Assembly: GCF_003626975.1 (NCBI RefSeq)
Contig: NZ_CP032616.1
Location: 5,494,001 to 5,558,000, forward strand
Direction of reading: 5' to 3'
From: Pseudomonas sp. DY-1
GTDB lineage: Bacteria; Pseudomonadota; Gammaproteobacteria; Pseudomonadales; Pseudomonadaceae
Length of the DNA: 64,000 nucleotides
The notes under the pieces were generated by a model, which saw only the letters and a list, made by a program, of their open reading frames with translations, was not told the DNA's origin and searched no databases. This document shows, piece after piece, positions 1 to 8,723 of the stretch (the first letter of the stretch is position 1; the number at the start of each line of letters is the position of its first letter). The translations under genes and the position numbers were made by a program.

Positions 1-2197
1 TCAACTGGTTCTGCCCGGCGTTCAGCAGCAGGGCGATGGCCATGTAGAAACGCTGCAAGGTCTGGACTATGGCGCGGGCCAGCAGGGTCAGCAGGACGAA
101 TTGCCGCGAGCTTGGTGCCGGACGCACGTAGATGTCGCCTTCCACCTTGAGCAGGTCCTGCTCGACGAAGGCGGCCAGCCATTGGTCCACCACGCTTTCC
201 AGTTCGCCCGCGTCCCAGCGGATGAACAGTTCGGCTTGCAGATAGGGATAGAGCGCGCGGGTATAGCGCAGGATCTGCTCGCGGCTCATGCGCGCACTGC
301 TCTGGAAGAAGCACGCGAGCAATGCCGGCAAAGCGAAAACGTGGAGGACGTTGTTGCGGTAGTAGGTCATGAGGACGGCGTTCTGCTCGTCCAGATAGAG
401 GATCTTGCCCAACGCGTCTTTCTGCTCGGCCAGCAGGTTCATGCTCTGCACGTACTGGATCAGCGCCTGGCCGTCGCCTTCCGGCAAAGTCGCATGGGGT
501 GAATAGGGAACGGCTCGAAGCAGCGCCAGGTAAAGGTCGAGCACACGGGTGAGGGCACGCTCATCCAGAGCCAGGCGGCTAGTGGAAAGCAACGCCAGGG
601 CCACCAGGTTGACTGGATTGATCGCCGCCGCGTCGTTGAGGTGGCGGGCGATGCGCACGGCGAGCTGGTTGGTGGTGTCGTTGAGCCATGCCGGGCGGAA
701 CTGCGGGCCCAGTTCCTGAGCACGCCAGTCCGGTTGCTGCTGGTCGAGGAATTCAGCCAGCTTGATCGGCTCGCCAAAATTCACCGCCACAGAGCCGAAA
801 CGCAGCTTGAGGGCGCTGATGACCTTGAAGATGTCGAAGATGGATTCCTTCTTCTTGCTCGCGCCGCGCAGTTCGCCCAGGTAGGTACGGCCTTCCAGTA
901 CGCGCTCGTAGCCGATGTAGACCGGCACGAAAACGATGGGCAGGCGCGAGGAGCGCAGGAAGCTGCGCAGGGTGATGGCGAGCATGCCGGTTTTCGGATG
1001 CAGCATGCGCCCGGTGCGCGAGCGCCCGCCCTCGACGAAGTACTCCACCGGGAAACCGCGGCTGAAGAGGGTGTGCAGGTACTCGTTGAATACTGCGGTG
1101 TACAGCGGGTTGCCCTTGAACGTACGACGCATGAAGAATGCGCCGCCACGGCGCAGCAGGCCGCCGATGACCGGCATGTTGAGGTTGATGCCGGCGGCGA
1201 TGTGCGGTGGCGTCAGGCCATTGCGGAACAGCAGGTAGGACAGCAGCAGGTAGTCGATATGGCTGCGGTGGCAGGGCACATAGATGACTTCGTGACCATG
1301 CACGATCTCCTGCACCTGCTCGATGTGGTTGACCTTGATGCCCTCGTACAGCTTGTTCCAGAACCAGGACAGCACCACTTCAAGGAAGCGGATGGCGGTA
1401 TAGGCGAAGTCCGAAGCGATCTCGTTGCCGTACTTGAGCGCCTGGGCTTCGGCAATGGCCAGGCTGATCTTCTCGCGCTCAGCCTCTTCGGCGATGGCCT
1501 GGCGCACAAGCGGGCCGCGCACCAGGCCCTTGACCAGATTGCGGCGGTGGGAAAGGTCGGGACCGATGACAGCGGTCTTCTGGTTGCGGAAGTGCACCCG
1601 CAGGATGCGGTTGACCATGCGCAGCGTGCGCTCCGGGCCCTTGTCCTGCTCCACCAGCTCGCGCAGGTGGATCGGTGCGGAGAACTGCACGCGGGTCTTG
1701 CGCCCGAGAATGAGGATGCTGACCAGCTTGCGCAGGCGACCGGTCACCGCCCAGCTATCGGCGAACAGCAGTTTCCAAGGGCTGGTTTCACGGTCGGGCG
1801 ACTGGCCCCAGAACACCGTCACCGGGATGATCTGCGCGTCTTCCACAGCCTGTCGCTCGATCGCGCCCAGTACCCGCACCAGCGTAGGGGAGGCGGCGCG
1901 TTTGTCCTGGCCGCCGAGCCAGCCAGGCTCTGGCGACAGGTAGAAGAACGCTGCCGGCTCCATCAGGTCGCCCACCCCCACAGGCAGTACCGGGCGCGGC
2001 AGGCCGGCCTTGGTGCATTCCCGATCCACCACCGCCAGATCGCTGGCCGACGGTTGTTGCAGGACGTAGAACACCGGCTTGCTGCGGTCGAGCTTCAGGG
2101 TGAAGGCCGATTGGTTGATGGTTTCCGAACGTACCCACAGGTAGAGCAGGCGGCGCAGGGCACCAAAGGCAAGGCGGCGGAAGGGGGAGCGGGTCAT
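1..2197 (-). CDS. plsB: Glycerol-3-phosphate 1-O-acyltransferase PlsB (C-terminus outside window)
   Basis: Inner-membrane enzyme that acylates sn-glycerol-3-phosphate at position 1, the first step of phospholipid synthesis. The frame is open from ATG at 2197 to the left edge, giving 732 visible codons; the family is about 800-835 residues, so roughly the last 100 are missing because of the window edge. The acyltransferase HX4D box is visible as HRSHID with His310 and Asp315, close to its place in E. coli PlsB. The N-terminus begins [20 protein letters not shown], basic then hydrophobic, as expected for a membrane-associated enzyme. It is transcribed away from the Gld-like ABC operon, with about 230 bases between the two starts. 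Identification is secure from the HX4D context and length. Confidence 0.95.
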   Translation of the reverse strand, partial: MTRSPFRRLAFGALRRLLYLWVRSETINQSAFTLKLDRSKPVFYVLQQPSASDLAVVDRECTKAGLPRPVLPVGVGDLMEPAAFFYLSPEPGWLGGQDKRAASPTLVRVLGAIERQAVEDAQIIPVTVFWGQSPDRETSPWKLLFADSWAVTGRLRKLVSILILGRKTRVQFSAPIHLRELVEQDKGPERTLRMVNRILRVHFRNQKTAVIGPDLSHRRNLVKGLVRGPLVRQAIAEEAEREKISLAIAEAQALKYGNEIASDFAYTAIRFLEVVLSWFWNKLYEGIKVNHIEQVQEIVHGHEVIYVPCHRSHIDYLLLSYLLFRNGLTPPHIAAGINLNMPVIGGLLRRGGAFFMRRTFKGNPLYTAVFNEYLHTLFSRGFPVEYFVEGGRSRTGRMLHPKTGMLAITLRSFLRSSRLPIVFVPVYIGYERVLEGRTYLGELRGASKKKESIFDIFKVISALKLRFGSVAVNFGEPIKLAEFLDQQQPDWRAQELGPQFRPAWLNDTTNQLAVRIARHLNDAAAINPVNLVALALLSTSRLALDERALTRVLDLYLALLRAVPYSPHATLPEGDGQALIQYVQSMNLLAEQKDALGKILYLDEQNAVLMTYYRNNVLHVFALPALLACFFQSSARMSREQILRYTRALYPYLQAELFIRWDAGELESVVDQWLAAFVEQDLLKVEGDIYVRPAPSSRQFVLLTLLARAIVQTLQRFYMAIALLLNAGQNQL

Positions 2198-2329
2198 GGC
2201 GGGGTAATGCTGTGAAACGAGCAATTGCTCGGGGCGGCTAGTTTGCCGTATTCGCCGCCGGGTCGCAAAAAGGCGCGGGCCGTCGATTTAGCCCGAATAA
2301 TCCTGCAACTTTTCGCGCAAATGGCTGTC

Positions 2330-2359
2330 TTGCAATGCCGGCGGATCACTCCTTATAGT
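2330..2359 (+). promoter_or_regulatory. Predicted sigma-70 promoter of the Gld-like ABC operon
   Basis: TTGCAA at 2330-2335 and TATAGT at 2354-2359 are 18 bases apart, a good match to a sigma-70 promoter, about 70 bases before the first gene. The -10 hexamer lies inside the spacer of a perfect 8-base inverted repeat, GCCGGCGG at 2337-2344 and CCGCCGGC at 2360-2367, so a repressor or a DNA structure could act here. The rest of 2198-2329 shows no gene. Confidence 0.5.
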
Positions 2360-2427
2360 CCGCCGGCGTTTTGCAAGGCCCCGGTGGCCAGCATGGCCAG
2401 GGGCTGCTCCCTACGGGACTAAAGGCC

Positions 2428-3351
2428 ATGATCGAGATAACAAATCTGACTAAGCGCTTCGCGCAGCATACTGCCGTGGATAACCTGTCCTTCAGCGTCG
2501 CACCTGGGGAGGTGCTGGGGTTCCTTGGCCCCAATGGCGCAGGCAAGTCCACCACCATGAAGATGCTTACCGGCTTCCTTGCTCCTACTGCCGGTAGCGC
2601 CAGCATCTTTGGCTTCGATATCCAGACCCAGACCCTGAAGGCCCAGCGGGAAATCGGCTACCTGCCGGAAGGCGCTCCCTGCTATGGCGATATGACGGTG
2701 CGTGGCTTTCTCGAGTTCATTGCCGAAGTACGTGGCTTCCGTGGTGTCGAGAAGAAGTCCCGCGTGGCTCGCGCCGTAGGACAGGTAGAGCTGGACAACG
2801 TCCTCGGCCAATCCATCGAAACGCTCTCCAAGGGCTACAAACGTCGTGTCGGCCTGGCCCAGGCGATCCTCCACGACCCGCGCGCGCTGATCCTCGACGA
2901 GCCCACCGATGGCCTCGATCCGAACCAGAAGCACCAGGTGCGTCAACTGATCCAGAGCCTGGCTCGGGACAAGATCGTGATCATCTCTACCCACATCCTC
3001 GAAGAGGTCGCCGCAGTCTGCACCCGTGCGCTGGTGATCGCCTCCGGCAAGGTGGTGGCTGACGGCACGCCGTTCGAGCTGGAGAGCCGCTCGCGTTATC
3101 ACCAGGCCGTCACCCTCGTGGCCGAGGAGCCTCTGGACATGCTGGCGCTGGCGGTGCTTCCGGGTGTCGCTGGCATCGAGGAGAACGCCATACAGGGCGG
3201 CCTGACCATCCTGGCCAAGCCGGGCGAAGTGATCTTCCCGCAGGTGAACCAACTGATTCACCAGCGGGGTTGGAAAGTGAAGGAGCTGGACGTGGAGCGC
3301 GGTCGTCTCGACGAAGTATTCCGCCGACTGACCCGAGGAGAAGCGGCATGA
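2428..3351 (+). CDS. ABC transporter ATP-binding protein, GldA-like
   Basis: Cytoplasmic ATPase subunit of 307 residues. Walker A is GPNGAGKST at residues 34-42, the signature is LSKGY at 133-137, Walker B is ALILDEP at 153-159 with catalytic Glu158, and the H-loop is His189. The C-terminal 100 residues form the extension usual in GldA/CcmA-type exporters. The ATG at 2428 is chosen because the domain begins immediately (MIEITNLTKRF), while the longer frame adds 19 residues without homology. Its stop overlaps the permease start by four bases (ATGA), so the two are probably translationally coupled. The substrate is unknown. The GldA name reflects family resemblance; pseudomonads do not glide by the Flavobacterium mechanism. 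Confidence 0.88.
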   Translation: MIEITNLTKRFAQHTAVDNLSFSVAPGEVLGFLGPNGAGKSTTMKMLTGFLAPTAGSASIFGFDIQTQTLKAQREIGYLPEGAPCYGDMTVRGFLEFIAEVRGFRGVEKKSRVARAVGQVELDNVLGQSIETLSKGYKRRVGLAQAILHDPRALILDEPTDGLDPNQKHQVRQLIQSLARDKIVIISTHILEEVAAVCTRALVIASGKVVADGTPFELESRSRYHQAVTLVAEEPLDMLALAVLPGVAGIEENAIQGGLTILAKPGEVIFPQVNQLIHQRGWKVKELDVERGRLDEVFRRLTRGEAA

Positions 3352-4082
3352 GGCAGTTGCCGGTGATTTTCAAACGCGAGCTGGCGAGCTACTTCGCAAC
3401 GCCGCTGGCCTATGTGTTCATCGTGATCTTCCTGGTGCTCTCCGGGGTCTTCACCTTCTATCTGGGCGGTTTCTACGAAAGTGGCCAGGCGAGCCTTGCG
3501 CCGTTCTTCAACTTCCATCCGTGGCTGTACCTGTTCCTCGTTCCCGCCATCGCCATGCGACTCTGGGCCGAGGAGCGCAAGTCCGGCTCCATCGAGCTGC
3601 TGATGACCCTGCCGATCACCCGCTTCGAGGCGGTCACCGGCAAGTTCCTCGCGGCCTGGGCCTTCTCTGGACTGGCGCTGCTGCTGACCTTCCCGATGGT
3701 GATCACGGTCAACTACCTGGGCGAACCGGACAATGGCGCCATCATCACCGGCTACATCGGTAGCTGGCTGCTTGCCGGTGCCTTCCTCGCCATTGGTTCG
3801 TGCATGTCGGCGCTGGCGAAGAACCAGGTGATCGCCTTCATTCTCGCCGTCAGCGTCTGCTTCCTGTTCATCGTCAGCGGCTTCCCGCTGGTGCTGGACG
3901 CCTTCAGCGCCTGGGCACCGCAGTGGCTGCTGGATGCCGTGGCTTCGCTGAGTTTCCTGACCCGTTTCGATGCCATCAGCAAGGGCGTGATCGATCTGCG
4001 TGACCTGCTCTACTTCGTCACCCTGATCGCGGCCTGGCTGGCTGCCACCGCTGTGGTGGTCGATCTGAAGAAGGCCGACTGA
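3348..4082 (+). CDS. ABC transporter permease, GldF-like
   Basis: Integral membrane subunit of 244 residues with about six hydrophobic segments. The first spans roughly residues 17-43, and the last ends near the C-terminus at the short tail DLKKAD. The segment RLWAEERKSGSIELLMTLPI after the second helix is the conserved cytoplasmic coupling region of ABC-2 type exporters, which fits an export or lipid-handling role. The start is the ATG in the ATGA overlap with the ATPase stop; a longer frame inside the ATPase gene has no domain support. The next gene follows after two bases. Transported substrate unknown. Confidence 0.87.
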   Translation: MRQLPVIFKRELASYFATPLAYVFIVIFLVLSGVFTFYLGGFYESGQASLAPFFNFHPWLYLFLVPAIAMRLWAEERKSGSIELLMTLPITRFEAVTGKFLAAWAFSGLALLLTFPMVITVNYLGEPDNGAIITGYIGSWLLAGAFLAIGSCMSALAKNQVIAFILAVSVCFLFIVSGFPLVLDAFSAWAPQWLLDAVASLSFLTRFDAISKGVIDLRDLLYFVTLIAAWLAATAVVVDLKKAD

Positions 4083-4084
4083 AC

Positions 4085-5920
4085 ATGAAAAGAATGATGT
4101 ATTCCGGCGCCGGACTGCTGCTCATCGCCCTGGCTTTCCTTGCCTTCAACATGCTCGCCGGCCTGACCCTGACCAACGCGCGGGTCGATCTCACCGAGCA
4201 GAAGCTCTACACCATTTCTGACGGTACGAAGCAGATCCTTGGCGAGATCGACGAGCCGATCAACCTGTACTTTTTCTACTCCGACAAGTCCGCCAAGGAC
4301 CTGGTCGTGCTGCGCAACTACGCCCGCCGCGTAGAGGAGATGCTGAAAGCCTACGAGCGCGCCGCCGACGGCAAGATCAAGTTGCACGTCATCGATCCCG
4401 AGCCCTTCTCCGAGGACGAGGACAAGGCCGCCGAGTTCGGCCTTCAGGCCGTGCCGTTGCAACAGGGGGGCGACCAGATCTATTTCGGCCTGGCAGGCAC
4501 AAACGGAGTGGATGACACCCAGATCATTCCGTTCTTCCCGCTGGACCAGGAGGAGTTCCTCGAATACGAGGTCAGCCGCCTGGTGCAAAGCCTGGCCAAG
4601 CCGGAGCGCCCGGTGGTGGGGATTCTCTCCGGTCTGAAGCTCAATGGCGGCTTCGACATGATGACCCGTCAGCCGACCCAGCCCTGGATGGTGATGGAGG
4701 AAGTTCGCCAACTGTTCCAGATCGAGAGCCTGAAGAGTGATATCGACCAGATTCCCGAGAAGGTCTCTGTATTACTGCTGGTGCATCCGAAGAACCTGCC
4801 ACAGCAGACCCAATACGCCATCGACCAGTTCGTCCTGCGTGGAGGCAAGCTGCTGGCCTTCGTGGACCCTTGGAGCGAAGCGGACAGCGGCATGGAAATG
4901 CCGGGTGAGCCGGGCGGGGACAAGTCGTCTGACCTGGACGCGCTGTTCAAGGCCTGGGGACTGCAGATGGTGCCGGGCAAGGTGCTGGGGGACGGTGCCA
5001 ATGCGATGTCCGTCAGCGTGGGCCAGGACAAGCCGCCGGCGCGCCATGCCGCCTGGCTCAACCTGCCAAGGCATAGCCTTGATCAGAACGATGTCAGTAC
5101 CGCCGGCCTGGAGAACATCACCGTGGCCACCGCTGGCATCCTCAAACCGCTGGATGGCGCCAAGACCCATTTTGTGCCGCTGATCCAGAGTTCCGAGTAC
5201 TCCATGCCCTTCGACGTGCAACGCTTCGGAATGCTCGCGGATCCCGAAGAATTGATTCGTGAGCTCAAGCCGACCGGCCAGCGCTACACCGTGGCCGCGC
5301 GGATCAGTGGGCCGGCAGAATCGGCTTTCCCTGAGGGTATCGAAGGTCGCAAGGACGGCCTGAAGTCCGCCGAGAACATCAACGTGATCGCCGTCGCCGA
5401 CACTGACATCCTCAGCGACCGTATGTGGGTGCAGGTGCAGGACTTCTTTGGCCAGCGCGTACCGCAACCCTGGGCCGACAACTCGGGCTTCGCCATCAAC
5501 GCGCTGGACAACCTGGCCGGCTCCGATGCACTGATCAGCGTACGTTCCCGCGGCCGCTACAGCCGCCCGTTTGACGTAGTGGAGAAGCTCCAGCGCGATG
5601 CCGAGGTCAAGTTCCGCGAGCAGGAGCAGGAACTCCAGCAGCGCCTGGCGGACACTGAGCAGAAGCTGGCCTCGCTGCAGCAGAACCAGGACCCTGCCAA
5701 GGCCCTGGAACTGACTCCGGAACAGCAGGCGGCGCTGCAACAGTTCGTCCAGGAAAAGCTGCGCATTCGCAAGGAACTTCGCGATGTGCGCTTCCAGCTC
5801 AACGCCAGCATCGAAGACCTGGGGCGCACCCTGAAATTCATCAACATCGCCCTGGTGCCGCTGGTGCTGACCCTGGGTGTGCTGGTGCTGTGGTTCTGGC
5901 GCCGCCAGCGCAAGGCCTGA
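4085..5920 (+). CDS. GldG-like ABC auxiliary protein
   Basis: Protein of 611 residues with a transmembrane segment at about residues 9-29, a large predicted periplasmic part and a second transmembrane segment at about 583-603 followed by the basic tail WRRQRKA. The N-terminal part (VDLTEQKLYTISDGTKQIL) is typical of GldG proteins, which accompany GldA and GldF. Residues about 505-575 are rich in Glu, Gln, Leu and Lys and probably form a coiled coil just before the C-terminal helix. No catalytic residues can be named from sequence. It is the third gene of the operon, two bases after the permease. Family assignment is fairly sure; function is not known. Confidence 0.82.
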   Translation: MKRMMYSGAGLLLIALAFLAFNMLAGLTLTNARVDLTEQKLYTISDGTKQILGEIDEPINLYFFYSDKSAKDLVVLRNYARRVEEMLKAYERAADGKIKLHVIDPEPFSEDEDKAAEFGLQAVPLQQGGDQIYFGLAGTNGVDDTQIIPFFPLDQEEFLEYEVSRLVQSLAKPERPVVGILSGLKLNGGFDMMTRQPTQPWMVMEEVRQLFQIESLKSDIDQIPEKVSVLLLVHPKNLPQQTQYAIDQFVLRGGKLLAFVDPWSEADSGMEMPGEPGGDKSSDLDALFKAWGLQMVPGKVLGDGANAMSVSVGQDKPPARHAAWLNLPRHSLDQNDVSTAGLENITVATAGILKPLDGAKTHFVPLIQSSEYSMPFDVQRFGMLADPEELIRELKPTGQRYTVAARISGPAESAFPEGIEGRKDGLKSAENINVIAVADTDILSDRMWVQVQDFFGQRVPQPWADNSGFAINALDNLAGSDALISVRSRGRYSRPFDVVEKLQRDAEVKFREQEQELQQRLADTEQKLASLQQNQDPAKALELTPEQQAALQQFVQEKLRIRKELRDVRFQLNASIEDLGRTLKFINIALVPLVLTLGVLVLWFWRRQRKA

Positions 5921-5930
5921 GGGAGACACA

Positions 5931-6926
5931 ATGGGACACAAAGGTCTGATCGTTCTTGCGTTGCTGGCCGCCGGTCTTGGCACCGCCTATGTCATTCAAC
6001 ACGACAGCTCGCGGCCCCAACCGCAGCCGACCGGTGTCACACGCGAGCTGCTGTTACCTGCGCTGCAAGGCAGGCTGGCGAGCGTGTCCGCCCTTGACGT
6101 GCAAATACCTGGGCAGCCGGATCTGCGACTGGCGCGCAAGGATGGCCTCTGGGTACTACCGGCCAAGGCCGACTACCCAGCGGCCGGACTGCCCGTGGCG
6201 ACTCTGCTGCGGGCGCTGGCAGATGCGCGCAAGGTGGAGGCCAAGACTGCCAATCCGGAGTTGCATGGCCGGGTCGGCCTCGCTGACAAGGGAAGCGCCG
6301 AGGAACAGGGAACGAGGATCAAGCTGGAGCGCGGTGGCGAGCCCCCGTTGGAGCTTCTCGTGGGAAAACCGGCGCAACAGGGCAACGGTCAGTTGGTGCG
6401 TCTCTACGGCGACAATCAGGTCTGGCTGATCGACCAGGCCATCACGTTGCCTGCGAACGAACTCGGCTGGCTGGATCGTCGGGTGGCCGGCATTCCGTTC
6501 GCCAGCGTGAGGCAGGTGGAAATCACCTATCCGAGTGGCAACCGCCTGACTGTCTATCGCGATACGGCCGAAGAACCCAACCTCAAGCTCAAGCAACTGC
6601 CCAAGGGGCGCAGGCTGGCCTTTGATGCTGCGGCCAATGGCATGGCGACGCTGTTCGCTGGCCTCGAGTTCGCCGACAACGCGCCCTTGGCGCAAGTGCA
6701 GTTCAAGGGCAAGCCGATGCTTCAGTTCAGTCTTTCCACCTTCGATGGTGGAGAGCTTCGCGGCGAGGTCTTCAGTCAGGGCGAGCAGGCCTGGATGGTT
6801 CTGAAGGACAAGAAGAAACTTGTCGATGAGCAAGTGCCGGGCAAACTGGATTGGGCCTATCGGCTGGAACCATTCCAATATCAGGCATTGGCCAAGAAGC
6901 TCGAGGATGTACTTGCGGCCAAGTAG
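5931..6926 (+). CDS. DUF4340 domain protein of the Gld-like ABC operon
   Basis: A 331-residue protein with an N-terminal hydrophobic segment (GLIVLALLAAGLGTAYVIQH) that is either a membrane anchor or an uncleaved signal, followed by a soluble domain. The pattern of short beta-rich blocks such as KDGLWVLP, WLIDQAI and WLDRRVAGIPF is what I associate with DUF4340, often found beside GldG-type genes. It starts ten bases after the GldG-like stop with GGGAGA as ribosome binding site. It is the last gene of the unit, but no clear terminator follows. The function is unknown; association with the ABC complex on the periplasmic side is an inference from gene order. Confidence 0.78.
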   Translation: MGHKGLIVLALLAAGLGTAYVIQHDSSRPQPQPTGVTRELLLPALQGRLASVSALDVQIPGQPDLRLARKDGLWVLPAKADYPAAGLPVATLLRALADARKVEAKTANPELHGRVGLADKGSAEEQGTRIKLERGGEPPLELLVGKPAQQGNGQLVRLYGDNQVWLIDQAITLPANELGWLDRRVAGIPFASVRQVEITYPSGNRLTVYRDTAEEPNLKLKQLPKGRRLAFDAAANGMATLFAGLEFADNAPLAQVQFKGKPMLQFSLSTFDGGELRGEVFSQGEQAWMVLKDKKKLVDEQVPGKLDWAYRLEPFQYQALAKKLEDVLAAK

Positions 6927-7070
6927 TGCAAGTTGTTGAGGGGGCGGTAAATCGGACAATAGCCAGTTCATTTCCGCCTATCCTTATGCCCCATTTTGTA
7001 CTTCCAAAGAGCCAAAAAAGGGCGCCCAGCCCGCGTGGCACGGCCATTCTGCACTGTCATAAAAAAGTGC

Positions 7071-7098
7071 TTTTCAGCGCGAACTCTTGTCGTATACT
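7071..7098 (+). promoter_or_regulatory. Possible promoter of the cold-shock gene
   Basis: TATACT at 7093-7098 with TTTTCA at 7071-7076, spaced 16 bases, lies in the 326-base gap between the DUF4340 gene and the cold-shock gene. A start near 7105 would give a leader of about 148 bases, a length usual for cspA-type genes. The -35 hexamer matches only four of six positions. Confidence 0.4.
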
Positions 7099-7104
7099 CC
7101 GGTC

Positions 7105-7252
7105 GCGGTCAAAAAAAGAACGCCATTCGAAGTAGCCGCTCCAAGCTTGATTCGGCCGGGGTCGGATATAACAAGAAGAACGTCTTTGTCGTACCGTCGA
7201 AACCCCCACCAAAGGGGGTAAACAACAAAATTGTGAGTTGGAGAGAGCAGTA
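7105..7252 (+). promoter_or_regulatory. Long untranslated leader of the cold-shock gene
   Basis: The stretch between the predicted transcription start and the ATG holds no credible coding frame. It contains a hairpin, ACCCCC at 7202-7207 pairing with GGGGGT at 7214-7219 across a six-base loop, then an A-rich stretch and the ribosome binding site GGAGAGAG. Long structured leaders control mRNA stability and translation of cspA-type genes at low temperature; that this one does so is inferred. The upstream part, 6927-7070, shows nothing I can identify. Confidence 0.4.
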
Positions 7253-7462
7253 ATGGCTGATCGTGAGGTCGGAACCGTCAAGTGGTTCAATGACGCCAAG
7301 GGCTATGGTTTCATTCAGCGCGAAAGCGGTCCTGATGTATTCGTTCACTACCGCGCTATCCGCGGCGAGGGCCACCGCTCTCTGCTGGAAGGCCAGAAGG
7401 TAGAGTTTTCCGTGATCCAGGGTCAGAAAGGCCTGCAGGCGGAAGACGTCGCCAAGGTCTGA
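7253..7462 (+). CDS. Cold-shock domain protein (CspA/CspD family)
   Basis: A 69-residue single-domain nucleic-acid-binding protein, the size of CspA. RNP1 is visible as KGYGFIQ and RNP2 as VFVHY, with the family opening GTVKWFND. In place of the common VFVHFSAI it has [16 protein letters not shown], a variant I know from Pseudomonas. It probably binds single-stranded RNA and melts secondary structure in the cytoplasm. It is monocistronic: a long leader before it and a strong bidirectional terminator seven bases after it. Cold induction cannot be decided from the sequence, because not all family members are cold-inducible. Confidence 0.95.
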   Translation: MADREVGTVKWFNDAKGYGFIQRESGPDVFVHYRAIRGEGHRSLLEGQKVEFSVIQGQKGLQAEDVAKV

Positions 7463-7468
7463 GGCTCA

Positions 7469-7505
7469 AAAACAAAAGGCCCGTCAGTGACGGGCCTTTT
7501 GTTTT
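7469..7505. terminator. Bidirectional intrinsic terminator
   Basis: Near-perfect inverted repeat, AAAACAAAAGGCCCGTC pairing with GACGGGCCTTTTGTTTT around the loop AGT, with a T-run on either strand. It sits between the converging cold-shock gene and the dapE-rlmA-unknown operon and can serve both. Confidence 0.9.
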
Positions 7506-7535
7506 CTGCGAATCCTGCACCGGGCGGCCGAAAAT

Positions 7536-7907
7536 TCATTCGGTGCGCCAGATGATCTCCTGCTCGCCTTCCGCATTAACCTTGATCCAGCGGTCGGCAT
7601 CCTCCTCGCCCTGTACTTCCTGCCAACCACCTGGCGCGCAGCGGATTTCCACTCCGAGAGCCGCGAAGGCCGCGCGGGCACAACCCAGATCGTCCTCCCA
7701 AGGCGTTGTGTCGCTTTCCAGGTAGAGGCTGTTCCACTTGCCCACGGCCTTCGGTAGCCAGGTCACGGGAATGTTCCCTGCCAGGCATTTGAAGGTCTGC
7801 CCCTTCTGCTGCCAGGGCGTGCATGAGCCCAGCGCCTCGTTGAGCCAGACGGTGACGGCGTCCTGGTCGGCGTCCTTGAGGTAGATCTCGATATCGGGTT
7901 GGCGCAT
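7536..7907 (-). CDS. Conserved hypothetical protein, third gene of dapE-rlmA operon
   Basis: A 123-residue soluble protein, acidic, without signal peptide or membrane segment. It begins MRQPDIEIYLKDAD and contains several Trp residues (WLNEAL, TPWQQKG, KWNSLYLES, GGWQEV, RWIKV). I do not recognise a named domain. I recall a small uncharacterised gene at this position in Pseudomonas, between the cold-shock gene and rlmA. It begins nine bases after the rlmA stop and is probably co-transcribed with dapE and rlmA. No function is suggested beyond that association. Confidence 0.8.
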   Translation of the reverse strand: MRQPDIEIYLKDADQDAVTVWLNEALGSCTPWQQKGQTFKCLAGNIPVTWLPKAVGKWNSLYLESDTTPWEDDLGCARAAFAALGVEIRCAPGGWQEVQGEEDADRWIKVNAEGEQEIIWRTE

Positions 7908-7916
7908 GGGGACTCC

Positions 7917-8723
7917 CTAGATTCGTTCGATCCAATCGTAGCGGATTGAAACCGTGACCTCGAATGGTGCCGACACTACTGCCTCACGGCGCTCGGCATT
8001 GGCGCGCCAGCCGTGGGGGGTCATCGCCAGCAGGTCGGCGCGGGCGTCTGCTTCGTCCAGTTGCAGGCGATAGGTCAAGTTTTCGCTGTGGGCCAGGCGC
8101 ATGCCAGCAGGGATCTGCGCCAGGTGCTTCTGGTCGTCGTAGTCGCGCACTTCGTCATAGAGCTTCTCGCGCAACTCCAGCAGGTGCTCACGAGTTGGCC
8201 CCATTCGCAGCAGGCCACCACCTGGAGAAAGCAGGCGCAGCGCTTCCTGCCAGTCCAGCGGGCTGAAGACGCTGGCGAGCAACTGGCAACTGGCATCGGC
8301 CAGGGGCACGCGCGCCATGCTCGCCACCAGCCAGTGCAGCTGCGGTGCGCGGCGACAGGCGCGTTTGACCGCCTCGCGGGAGATGTCCAGGGCATAGCCG
8401 TCGGTGGCGGGAAGGGCCATCGCCAGTTGGCTGGTGTAATAGCCCTCGCCACAACCGATATCCAGCCAGCGCTCCGGATCCCGTTCGGCGGCCAGGGCGG
8501 CCAATCGGCTGGCGAGCGGTGCATAGTGGCCGCCATTGAGGAAGCGTCGGCGTGCCTCGACCATGGTGGCGTTGTCGCCCGGATCGCGGCTGTTCTTGTG
8601 TTGCACTGGCAGCAGGTTGTAGTAGCCCTGGCGGGCGCGGTCGAAGCTGTGGTTCGCCGGGCACGCCAGGCCCTGGTCGCGGGCGCTCAGCGCGCCCTGG
8701 CAGAGGGGGCAGATGAGCGTCAT
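7917..8723 (-). CDS. rlmA: 23S rRNA (guanine-745-N1)-methyltransferase RlmA
   Basis: A 268-residue S-adenosylmethionine-dependent enzyme that methylates N1 of G745 in 23S rRNA. The N-terminal zinc site is complete: Cys5, Cys8, Cys21 and His25, as in RlmA of E. coli. The SAM-binding motif I is [10 protein letters not shown] near residue 93. The stretch [11 protein letters not shown] after the zinc finger is typical of the family. Its ATG overlaps the dapE stop (ATGA), and the unknown gene follows nine bases after its stop, so it is the middle gene of a three-gene operon. Confidence 0.92.
   Translation of the reverse strand: MTLICPLCQGALSARDQGLACPANHSFDRARQGYYNLLPVQHKNSRDPGDNATMVEARRRFLNGGHYAPLASRLAALAAERDPERWLDIGCGEGYYTSQLAMALPATDGYALDISREAVKRACRRAPQLHWLVASMARVPLADASCQLLASVFSPLDWQEALRLLSPGGGLLRMGPTREHLLELREKLYDEVRDYDDQKHLAQIPAGMRLAHSENLTYRLQLDEADARADLLAMTPHGWRANAERREAVVSAPFEVTVSIRYDWIERI

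Noticed and set aside
641..2215. Long plus-strand frame of 524 codons
   Set aside because: It lies antisense to plsB, whose minus-strand frame carries the HX4D motif. High GC content creates such mirror frames.
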